This document shows positions 40,734 through 48,328 of a stretch of 64,000 nucleotides of DNA, piece after piece. The translations under genes and the position numbers were made by a program. This DNA is from an uncultured Bacteroidota bacterium (GTDB taxonomy: Bacteria > Bacteroidota > Bacteroidia > UKL13-3), in NCBI GenBank assembly GCA_903883965.1, contig CAISCU010000010.1, positions 1-64,000 on the forward strand. The letters are read 5' to 3'. The stretch's first letter is position 1. Each line of letters starts with the position of its first letter. The notes below the pieces were generated by a model. It did no database searches. It was not told the DNA's origin and saw nothing but the letters and a program-made list of their open reading frames with translations.

Positions 40734-42216
40734 AGACTACTCGGTTTATTCCTTTTACTTCATTGATAATGCGATTGGCTACTAAACTCAAAAAGTCATG
40801 AGGCAAATGACAAAAATCTGCAGTCATTCCGTCAACAGAAGTTACTGCTCTCAAACAAATGACATGTTCGTAAGTTCTTTCATCACCCATTACCCCAACT
40901 GATTGTACTGGCAAGAAAATGGCACCTGCTTGCCAAACCTGAGGGTATAAGTTTTTTGCTTTGAGTTCACTGATAAAAATGGCATCTGCTTCTTGAAGAA
41001 TTTGCACTTTTTCTATGCTTACATCACCTAAAATACGAATGGCCAAACCTGGTCCTGGAAAAGGATGTCTGTTTAAAATAATTTCATCTATTCCCAAAGC
41101 ATGTCCCACATTTCGCACTTCGTCTTTGAACAACATTCTAAGAGGTTCAACAATTTTAAGCTTCATTTTTTCAGGCAAGCCACCTACATTGTGATGAGAT
41201 TTAATGGTAGCTGAAGGCCCTTTTACACTCACACTTTCTATGACATCAGGGTAGATGGTTCCTTGAGCCAACCATTGAATGCCTTCAAGTTTGTTAGCTT
41301 CTTCTTCAAAAACTTCTATAAAAACCCTGCCAATAGTTTTTCTTTTTTGCTCCGGATCACTGATTCCTTTTAGTTCATTTAAGAAACGAGCTTTGGCATC
41401 AACCCCAATGACGTGTAAGCCCATTTCATTGTATGCCTCTAACACTTGTTCAAACTCATCTTTTCTGAGTAACCCATTGTCAATAAAAATACCAATCAAT
41501 TGTTTATCGATGGCTTTTTTGAGTAAAATGGCAGCAACGGAAGAATCAACTCCTCCAGACAATCCAATGATTACTTTATCGGTACCAATTTTATCTTGTA
41601 TTTCTTGGGTTGCAGCTACAATAAAATGATCTGGATTCCAGTTTTGTTTTAAACCTGCAATTTTACTGATGAAATTAAACAACAATTTTTTACCATCAGT
41701 ACTATGTGTTACTTCAGGGTGAAATTGAATACCATATGTTGGTTCGCCATTTATTTTAAATGCGGCATTTTCAACAGAACTGGTACTTGCAATGGTTTCA
41801 AATCCTTGAGGAATTTCTTTGATGGTATCTCCATGGCTCATCCAAACCTGAGAATTTAAAGATATGCCTTCAAATAAAACCGCATCATTTACCATACTCA
41901 AATTGGCTCTTCCGTATTCTCTAATTTTGGAGGGTACTACAAAACCACCATTTGCATGAGCTAAATATTGGGCTCCATAACACACACCCAAAAGGGGTAA
42001 TTTGCCTCTGTACATACTTAAATCTATGGCAGGTAAAAGCCCATCGCTTACACTATAAGGACTCCCGCTTAAAATCACAGCTTTGGTTTGTTGGTCCAGA
42101 GATGGTAAGTTTGTGCAAGGATGTATTTCAGAATAAACGTTTAATTCTCTTAATCTTCTGGCAATAAGTTGCGTATATTGAGAACCGAAATCAATGATGA
42201 GTACTTTTTCTTCCAT
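40690..42216 (-). CDS. guaA: GMP synthase (glutamine-hydrolysing)
   Basis: GuaA converts XMP to GMP using ammonia from glutamine. The 508-residue protein has the class I amidotransferase domain with Cys in LLGVCYGAQ and His in [11 protein letters not shown]. The ATP-pyrophosphatase loop is [14 protein letters not shown]-terminal dimerisation domain ends PPATIEWE, the usual GuaA terminus. It is divergent from mnmH across 48 bases. Confidence 0.97.
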   Translation of the reverse strand: MEEKVLIIDFGSQYTQLIARRLRELNVYSEIHPCTNLPSLDQQTKAVILSGSPYSVSDGLLPAIDLSMYRGKLPLLGVCYGAQYLAHANGGFVVPSKIREYGRANLSMVNDAVLFEGISLNSQVWMSHGDTIKEIPQGFETIASTSSVENAAFKINGEPTYGIQFHPEVTHSTDGKKLLFNFISKIAGLKQNWNPDHFIVAATQEIQDKIGTDKVIIGLSGGVDSSVAAILLKKAIDKQLIGIFIDNGLLRKDEFEQVLEAYNEMGLHVIGVDAKARFLNELKGISDPEQKRKTIGRVFIEVFEEEANKLEGIQWLAQGTIYPDVIESVSVKGPSATIKSHHNVGGLPEKMKLKIVEPLRMLFKDEVRNVGHALGIDEIILNRHPFPGPGLAIRILGDVSIEKVQILQEADAIFISELKAKNLYPQVWQAGAIFLPVQSVGVMGDERTYEHVICLRAVTSVDGMTADFCHLPHDFLSLVANRIINEVKGINRVVYDISSKPPATIEWE

Positions 42217-42264
42217 AATATGTCTGCAAATTTCAACAAATTTTTTTAGTATCCTAAATTAATC

Positions 42265-43275
42265 ATGAGAACGCTTCATCAAATTGATATTGAAACTTAT
42301 AGTAAAAGGACAGAACATGTGTGTTTGTTGGATGCCAGAAGCGAAGCTGAATTTTTACAAGGTCATATTCCGGGTGCTGTATCTTTTCCACTTCTCAATA
42401 ACCAGGAGCGAATTTTGGTTGGAACCTGTTACAAAACAAAAGGAAGCTTTGAAGCGGTGGTATTGGGCTATGAATTGGTGGCTCCAAAATTTGCCAAAAT
42501 GATTAAAAATGCCCACATGGCTTTTGGAAAGAACAAGCTCATTGTGCATTGTTGGAGAGGTGGACTACGCAGTCAAATATTGGGAAATTTATTATTGTCT
42601 GCTGGGTTTGATGTAACCATTATCAATGGAGGATACAAAGCATACAGAAATTTTGTACAAAGGGGTTTTGAAACTGAATTTCCTTTAAAAGTAATTGGAG
42701 GTTACACCGGAAGTGGTAAAACCGATATTTTATATGCTTTGCGTTTAAAAGGGCAACAAGTAATAGATTTAGAAGGATTGGCCAATCACAGAGGCTCAGC
42801 ATTTGGAGGCATTGGTAAAGGACTTCAGCCAACTCAAGAACAATTTGAGAACAATTTATTATCACTGCTATACTTGCAAAATAAAAATAAATGTATTTGG
42901 GTAGAAGATGAAAGCCGTTTAATTGGCAAAATTCAAATACCGGATGCTTTTTTTCAACAAATTAGAAAGGCTCCATTGTTTTTTATAGAAACAGCAGTAG
43001 AATCTCGCATACATACTATCATAGAAAATTACGCCAAATACAACACCAATGATTTGGTAAAAGCAACTCAACAAATTGCTAAAAAATTAGGTGATTTGAG
43101 AACTCGAATGGCAATTGAGGCACTACAAAACAATGACTACAATACCTGGGTGTCAGAGGTTTTGTTCTATTATGACAAAGCATATAACAATGGCTTACAG
43201 TCTAAGGTAAATTCGTCAAAAGTTCATATTTCTGGCGATAAACAAAATATAATCAGCCAGTTAATTGCCACTTAA
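42265..43275 (+). CDS. mnmH: tRNA 2-selenouridine synthase
   Basis: MnmH (SelU) replaces sulfur by selenium in 2-thiouridine at the wobble position of tRNAs for Lys, Glu and Gln, via a geranylated intermediate. The 336-residue protein has an N-terminal rhodanese domain with catalytic cysteine C96 in HCWRGGLRS (Cys97 in E. coli). The P-loop domain has GGYTGSGKT at 145-153. Function requires selenophosphate from SelD, which is not in the window. It lies 62 bases before kdnA, which has its own -7 box. Confidence 0.93.
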   Translation: MRTLHQIDIETYSKRTEHVCLLDARSEAEFLQGHIPGAVSFPLLNNQERILVGTCYKTKGSFEAVVLGYELVAPKFAKMIKNAHMAFGKNKLIVHCWRGGLRSQILGNLLLSAGFDVTIINGGYKAYRNFVQRGFETEFPLKVIGGYTGSGKTDILYALRLKGQQVIDLEGLANHRGSAFGGIGKGLQPTQEQFENNLLSLLYLQNKNKCIWVEDESRLIGKIQIPDAFFQQIRKAPLFFIETAVESRIHTIIENYAKYNTNDLVKATQQIAKKLGDLRTRMAIEALQNNDYNTWVSEVLFYYDKAYNNGLQSKVNSSKVHISGDKQNIISQLIAT

Positions 43276-43313
43276 ATACTTGTAATTACTCTTTTAAATG
43301 CTGTAATATTTCG

Positions 43314-43321
43314 TAAATTTG
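43314..43321 (+). promoter_or_regulatory. Candidate -7 element of the kdn/kds unit
   Basis: TAAATTTG matches the Bacteroidota -7 consensus TAnnTTTG exactly, 16 bases before the kdnA ATG. An upstream TTTG at the ideal distance is not clear (CTTTTAAATG is there instead). Confidence 0.45.
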
Positions 43322-43337
43322 CACAAATTTTTATTTT

Positions 43338-44534
43338 ATGGCAGGTAGCGAATTTTTTGGAGCAGAAGAGAAAAAAGAAATCAACGATGTTTTAGAAACA
43401 GGCATTTTGTTCAGATACAACCACGATGCCCAACGAAACAATATTTGGAAAGCTAAAGAATTTGAAAAGGAAGTTGCGAGTTTAGTTGGAGCTAAATATG
43501 CACATGCTGTTTCAAGTGGTTCAACTGCCGTTTCATGTGCTTTGGCTGCTGCAGGTATTGGAGCAGGAGATGAAGTAATCGTTCCACCTTTTACATATAT
43601 TGCTTCTGTTGAAGCGGTTATTTTTGCAGGGGCATTACCTGTTTTTGCTGAAATAGATGAAACACTTTGTTTGAGTGCTGCAGGAATTAAAAAGGCAATT
43701 ACTCCTAAAACCAAAGCTGTACTATTGGTGCACATGTGTGGTCAAATGGCCAATATGGATGAGATTATGCCTGTTATTCTAGAAAATAATTTGGTTTTGG
43801 TTGAAGATGCTGGCCAAGCAATGGCAGCAAGTTACAAAGGCGTTTCTACTGGTTTGTGGGGAACTACAGGCTGTTACAGTTTTGATTTTTTTAAAATTGC
43901 TACTGCAGGAGAAGGTGGAGTTATGGTAACCAATAGCGAAAAGGCATACCATTTAGCCGACAATTTTGCAGACCATGGTCATGACCACAAAGGCAATAAC
44001 AGAGGCATGGAAAACCATCCTGTTTTGGGATTCAACTACCGCATATCTGAATTACATGCCGCTATTGGTTTGGCTCAAACCAGAAGAGTTCCAGAAATAA
44101 AGAAACTCAACAACAGTCACAAAAATTTCATGATGGCTGAATTGGGTAAAATTAAAGGAGTTTCGTTTGCCTCAATTCCAGATAAGGATGGAGATTCTGC
44201 TACTTTCTTAAATATATTATTGCCTGATACTATTTTGGCTCAGAAAACTGTCAATGCATTCAATCAAAATGGCGTAACAGGTTTCAATTATTGGTATACC
44301 AATATGTACCATTTTATTAACCAATGGGACCATATCAAACAAGGTAGGGTTGCAGCAAAAACAAATGTACAATTATTGGGTGCACCTCAAGATTATGCAA
44401 ATCTTGAATTGCCTCAAACACAAGCAACCATTGGTCGTTTAATATCTTTTAGTATCAAAGCAACTTGGACTGAAGCAGAATTGAAAGCATTGGTAACCTC
44501 AATTGGTAATTCTATTCAATCCGTATTGAAATAA
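43338..44534 (+). CDS. kdnA: 8-amino-3,8-dideoxy-Kdo aminotransferase (KdnA)
   Basis: This DegT/DnrJ/EryC1-family PLP aminotransferase is predicted to transfer an amino group from glutamate to the C8 aldehyde of oxidised Kdo, giving 8-amino-Kdo (Kdo8N), as shown for KdnA of Shewanella. The 398-residue protein has the PLP lysine K186 in SFDFFKIATAGEGG and the cofactor aspartate in VEDAGQ (D157). The assignment rests mainly on its pairing with the KdnB-like gene 11 bases downstream and kdsA beyond. Alone, it could be another sugar aminotransferase. Confidence 0.85.
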   Translation: MAGSEFFGAEEKKEINDVLETGILFRYNHDAQRNNIWKAKEFEKEVASLVGAKYAHAVSSGSTAVSCALAAAGIGAGDEVIVPPFTYIASVEAVIFAGALPVFAEIDETLCLSAAGIKKAITPKTKAVLLVHMCGQMANMDEIMPVILENNLVLVEDAGQAMAASYKGVSTGLWGTTGCYSFDFFKIATAGEGGVMVTNSEKAYHLADNFADHGHDHKGNNRGMENHPVLGFNYRISELHAAIGLAQTRRVPEIKKLNNSHKNFMMAELGKIKGVSFASIPDKDGDSATFLNILLPDTILAQKTVNAFNQNGVTGFNYWYTNMYHFINQWDHIKQGRVAAKTNVQLLGAPQDYANLELPQTQATIGRLISFSIKATWTEAELKALVTSIGNSIQSVLK

Positions 44535-44545
44535 GTCATTATTGC

Positions 44546-45628
44546 ATGAGTCACAAGAATTTCAAAAGCATCGAAAAAACTGTATTTGGAAGAGGTAGCT
44601 TTTCTCAGTTACATGAAATTTTAGCTGAAAAACGTCACTTGAACAATGGAAACATGGTATTCATTGTTGATGCATTTTTCAAAGACAAACCTTTGGCTCA
44701 GCAATTGCCAGTTCAAGCTACAGATTTGGTTTATTTCATTGATGTAGATCCACATGAACCTACCACTGAACAAATAGACCAACTAAGAGACGAAATATTG
44801 TCCACAAGCGGATTACCAGCAGGTTTAATAGGAATTGGTGGAGGTAGTATCATGGATATAGCTAAGGCCACGGCTTTGATGTTAACCAACGAAGGGTCAT
44901 CGGTTCAATACCAAGGTTTGAATTTAATAAAAAAGCCGGGTGTTTACCATGTGGGTATTCCAACTATTTCTGGAACTGGAGCGGAGTGTAGCATGACAGC
45001 TGTTTTAACCGGGCCAGAAAAAAAATTAGGGCTCAAATGTGAATGGACCATTTTTGACCAAGTGATTTTAGATTCAGAATTAACGGCATCTGTTCCGGTT
45101 GACAAATGGTTTTATACGGGTATGGATACCTTTATTCATTGCATAGAAAGCCGTGATGGTATTTTAAACAATGCATACAGCATGGCTTACGGAGAACAAT
45201 CTCTTAAATTGTGCAGAGAAATTTATTTGGGAGAACAGGCTGGTCAATCACCAGAAAATGACGACAAATTAATGGTTGCTTCATTAATGGGTGGATTGAG
45301 TTTAACATATAGTGAAGTGGGTGTATGCCATGCCTTGAGTTATGGATTGAGTAAGATTTTTGGTGAAAAACATTGTTATGCCAACTGTTTGGCATTTCAA
45401 CACCTGTCCGATTTTTATCCCGATGGCGTAGAAGAATTTAAGCGCATGTTAGCCAAACACAACATTATATTGCCAACAGGTCTGAGCAAAAATTGGTCTG
45501 ACGAAGAAATTACAGCTATGGCACATGTAGCGTATAACCTCCATCACATGTGGAACCATGCCATTGGAACCAATTGGAAAGAAAAAATTGATATTAGATT
45601 TATTGAATCTTTATTTAGAAGAATGTAA
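44546..45628 (+). CDS. kdnB: 3-deoxy-manno-octulosonate 8-oxidase (KdnB)
   Basis: This group III iron-containing alcohol dehydrogenase family protein is predicted to oxidise the C8 hydroxyl of Kdo to an aldehyde for KdnA. The 360-residue protein has the nucleotide-binding GIGGGSIMD (GGGS 98-101) and ISGTGAECS. Metal ligands fit D194, H198, H262 and H276 (GMDTFIHC, VCHALS, EKHCYAN). It starts 11 bases after kdnA, and kdsA starts 12 bases after it, so the three genes form one transcript. Confidence 0.85.
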   Translation: MSHKNFKSIEKTVFGRGSFSQLHEILAEKRHLNNGNMVFIVDAFFKDKPLAQQLPVQATDLVYFIDVDPHEPTTEQIDQLRDEILSTSGLPAGLIGIGGGSIMDIAKATALMLTNEGSSVQYQGLNLIKKPGVYHVGIPTISGTGAECSMTAVLTGPEKKLGLKCEWTIFDQVILDSELTASVPVDKWFYTGMDTFIHCIESRDGILNNAYSMAYGEQSLKLCREIYLGEQAGQSPENDDKLMVASLMGGLSLTYSEVGVCHALSYGLSKIFGEKHCYANCLAFQHLSDFYPDGVEEFKRMLAKHNIILPTGLSKNWSDEEITAMAHVAYNLHHMWNHAIGTNWKEKIDIRFIESLFRRM

Positions 45629-45640
45629 TCAAACAAACAA

Positions 45641-46471
45641 ATGACAAAAATTGTAAAAGTTGGGAATATAGAATGTGGTTCAGACAAGTTGTTCTTAATC
45701 TCTGGGCCATGTGTAATTGAGGATGAATCTATCATGATGAAAACAGCAGAAATGCTCAAAGAAATTTCTCATAGATTAGATATTCAAGTTATTTATAAAT
45801 CATCTTTCCAAAAAGACAACCGCAGTAGTTTAAAATATTACGATGGTCCAGGTTTAGACAAAGGAGTAAAGTTACTGGCTAAAATAAGAGAACAATTTGG
45901 ATTCCCTATTTTAACAGATGTGCATTACCCTGAACAAGCAACAGCTGCTGGTGAAGTGGTTGATGTGATCCAAATTCCAGCTTATTTGTGTATGCAAAGT
46001 ACTTTAATGGTTGCTGCTGCAAAAACGGGTAAAGTAGTAAACATCAAACATGGTCAGTTTTTAGCACCTGAAAACATGAAACATCCGGTGGCTAAGTGTA
46101 TAGAATCAGGTAACGACCAAGTTATATTAACTGAAAGAGGTTTTACCTTTGGTTACAACGATTTAATTGTTGATCCGAGGAGTTTTTACCACCTTAGAAA
46201 CATAGGCTATCCAGTGGTTTTTGATGTAACTCATTGTGTTAGAAAATATGGTACACCTAGTGCAGACCCTAATGGAGGTGCCAGAGAATTTTTACCAGTT
46301 TTGAGTAGAGCAGGCGTTGCTGCAGGTATAGATGGTATTTTCATTGAAACCCATCCTGAACCTTCTAAAGCATTGTGTGATGCTGCTTCTCAGTTATGTA
46401 TTTATGACTTAGAAGAGTTCATGAAACCACTCATTGAAATACACCAAACAGAGGTTCGTTTTAGGAAATAA
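45641..46471 (+). CDS. kdsA: 3-deoxy-8-phosphooctulonate synthase (Kdo8P synthase)
   Basis: KdsA condenses arabinose 5-phosphate with phosphoenolpyruvate to form Kdo 8-phosphate. The 276-residue protein has KSSFQKDNRSSLKYYDGPG, GFPILTDVH, NIKHGQF and DVTHCVRKYG. The segment LISGPCVIED contains Cys24 where E. coli KdsA has Asn26, so this is the metal-dependent class (Aquifex type). A weak 5-base-pair hairpin with a T-run follows the stop (about 46479-46500). The next gene starts 78 bases later. Confidence 0.95.
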   Translation: MTKIVKVGNIECGSDKLFLISGPCVIEDESIMMKTAEMLKEISHRLDIQVIYKSSFQKDNRSSLKYYDGPGLDKGVKLLAKIREQFGFPILTDVHYPEQATAAGEVVDVIQIPAYLCMQSTLMVAAAKTGKVVNIKHGQFLAPENMKHPVAKCIESGNDQVILTERGFTFGYNDLIVDPRSFYHLRNIGYPVVFDVTHCVRKYGTPSADPNGGAREFLPVLSRAGVAAGIDGIFIETHPEPSKALCDAASQLCIYDLEEFMKPLIEIHQTEVRFRK

Positions 46472-46549
46472 ACTCAAGACTTGCCTTTTTCCAAGTTTTT
46501 GAATTCATAAATTTGGCTTATTATTGTGCGTTATTAGCAAGAATTAATT

Positions 46550-47563
46550 ATGGAATTATACTTAGACTCAGCCAATCTGAAAGAGATTGAAGAAGGTTTT
46601 AAATTGGGCTTTTTAAATGGCCTAACAACTACCCCTACATTTATGCAAAGGGAAGGCATTACCGATATAGATGGAATGATTGTAAAATTATCCAAAATGG
46701 TGCCTGTTCTTCAAATTGAGGCTTTGGGTGATACAGCAGAAGATGTATTAAAAGAAGCTGAAAGACAATTGGCTTTAGGCTTAGATCCAACTAAAACCGT
46801 ATTTAAAATTCCGGTATCTTTAGAAGGTGTAAGGGCATGTAAATTGTTACGTAACAAAGGCTATTTGGTAAACATTCATTTGGTGTATACATTACAACAA
46901 GCTTACATGGCCATGCATGCTGGTGCTACTTATGTTTGCCCATTGGTAGGCAGGTTACAAGACCAAGGACATGATGCTTTAGACTTAGTAGACCAAATTG
47001 TTTCAGCTGTAGACCATTATGGTTACGATACCAAAGTGATGTTTTCATCTGTAAGAACCATGGAGCATATCAGAAATGCTTTAAACTTAGGCGTTCATAC
47101 CATTACTGTTCCTTTAAAAATAATGAAACAGTTAACTGAAAACCATTTCACAACTGTGGGTACGGATCAATTTATTAGAGATACCCGTTTAATGACAGTT
47201 CGTGTGAAGGAAGTATTGAATGGCGTAAACCCTACAGTTGATGTGAATACCAATTTGTCTGATGCCATTATTAAAATGACAGAACATGGCTTTGGTGCCA
47301 TTACCATTACCCATGCAGATGGTTCTTTAAAAGGCGTATTTACGGACGGCGATTTACGCAGAAAAATACAAAACGATGGCCGCGATGTATTGGCAAAGAA
47401 AATGGGTGATTTTGAATATGGTACAGCCATTTCAATTGACTCAAATGCTTTGTTAAATGATGCAGCTGTGGTGTTCAAATCAACCAAAGTAGATACCATT
47501 TTGGTAACAGAAAACGGAAAGCCAGTAGGCATGTTAGACATTCAAGACTTAGAATCTTTATAG
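46550..47563 (+). CDS. Transaldolase/FSA-like barrel fused to a KdsD-type CBS pair
   Basis: The 337-residue protein joins two modules. Residues 1-215 form a class I aldolase barrel of the transaldolase/fructose-6-phosphate-aldolase family: MELYLDSANL with D6, Schiff-base lysine K86 in FKIPVSLEG, and PLVGRLQDQG. Two positions differ from E. coli FSA: T28 replaces Asn in TTNP, and E57 replaces Gln59, as in true transaldolases. Residues 218-337 are two CBS motifs including GVFTDGDLRR, closely like the CBS pair of KdsD. The SIS isomerase domain of KdsD is absent. Its place after kdsA suggests a role in arabinose-5-phosphate supply (inference). Confidence 0.8.
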   Translation: MELYLDSANLKEIEEGFKLGFLNGLTTTPTFMQREGITDIDGMIVKLSKMVPVLQIEALGDTAEDVLKEAERQLALGLDPTKTVFKIPVSLEGVRACKLLRNKGYLVNIHLVYTLQQAYMAMHAGATYVCPLVGRLQDQGHDALDLVDQIVSAVDHYGYDTKVMFSSVRTMEHIRNALNLGVHTITVPLKIMKQLTENHFTTVGTDQFIRDTRLMTVRVKEVLNGVNPTVDVNTNLSDAIIKMTEHGFGAITITHADGSLKGVFTDGDLRRKIQNDGRDVLAKKMGDFEYGTAISIDSNALLNDAAVVFKSTKVDTILVTENGKPVGMLDIQDLESL

Positions 47564-47577
47564 TAAAAAACACATAT

Positions 47578-47604
47578 AAAAGGAGGTTTAGGCCTCCTTT
47601 TTTT
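47578..47604 (+). terminator. Terminator after the transaldolase-CBS gene
   Basis: AAAGGAGG (47579-47586) pairs with CCTCCTTT (47593-47600) across a TTTAGG loop and runs into TTTT. It separates the kdnA-to-transaldolase unit from the kdsC-like gene 20 bases downstream, at least partly. Confidence 0.75.
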
Positions 47605-47623
47605 ATGATTTAATTCTGCTCAT

Positions 47624-48328
47624 ATGCAAACAATAGTTAGTGAATTTGAAGCCATTGGTGGTGTATTTGTTCAAAGACCAAGAGCCATTGTAGAAAAACT
47701 GAACCACATAAAAGCCTTTGTGTTTGACTGGGATGGTGTTTTTAACAATGCTACTAAAAACAGCAATAACAGCAGTAATTTCAATGAGGCAGATAGCATG
47801 GGTACCAATTTATTGAGGTATGCACACTATTACAAAAGCAATGAAATGCCCTTGGCTGCCATTATATCGGGCGAAAAAAATGAACAAGCCTTTTATTTTG
47901 CTCAAAGAGAGCATTTCCAATCGGCTTATTATAAAATAGCACATAAAATAGATGCTTTGCAGCATTTTTGCCAGGCCCATGAATTGGCCATGCATGAGGT
48001 TTGTTACATGTTTGATGATGTACTAGATTTGAGTATTGCATCGGCATGTGGCTTGAGAATTTTAATCAACAGAAAAGCCAATCCTTTGTTTAGAAATTAT
48101 GTGGTACAGAACAACCTTGCCGATTATGTAACTGGGCATGAAAGCGGAAATTTTGCAGTTAGAGAAGCCTGCGAAATGCTCATTGGCTTAGGCGGAAACT
48201 ATGATGCCCTAATGAAAGAACGCACAGCCTATCATGGCAATTACGCCAGTTATATTGCCCTAAGACAAAGCTTACCAACTCAATTTTTTACGGTAAGTGA
48301 GCAAGGCATAGCCCAAACTAATCCTTAA
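47624..48328 (+). CDS. Divergent KdsC-like HAD phosphatase
   Basis: This HAD-superfamily protein is predicted to remove the phosphate from Kdo 8-phosphate. The 234-residue product has the nucleophile motif FDWDGVF (D35, D37) and ISGEKN. CYMFDDVLD stands in place of the usual IGDD, and ADYVTGHESGNFAVREACE matches the KdsC C-terminal block. Where KdsC usually has RDGxG it reads FNEADSMG. These changes make the assignment less than certain. N- and C-terminal extensions bring it about 50 residues above the usual length. It meets the ABC-F stop tail-to-tail with no gap. Confidence 0.75.
   Translation: MQTIVSEFEAIGGVFVQRPRAIVEKLNHIKAFVFDWDGVFNNATKNSNNSSNFNEADSMGTNLLRYAHYYKSNEMPLAAIISGEKNEQAFYFAQREHFQSAYYKIAHKIDALQHFCQAHELAMHEVCYMFDDVLDLSIASACGLRILINRKANPLFRNYVVQNNLADYVTGHESGNFAVREACEMLIGLGGNYDALMKERTAYHGNYASYIALRQSLPTQFFTVSEQGIAQTNP

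Noticed and set aside
43331-43735. 134-codon minus-strand frame opposite kdnA
   Set aside because: It is a shadow frame over the conserved aminotransferase N-terminal domain; its composition is dominated by Ala, Ser and Thr from the reverse of the kdnA codons.
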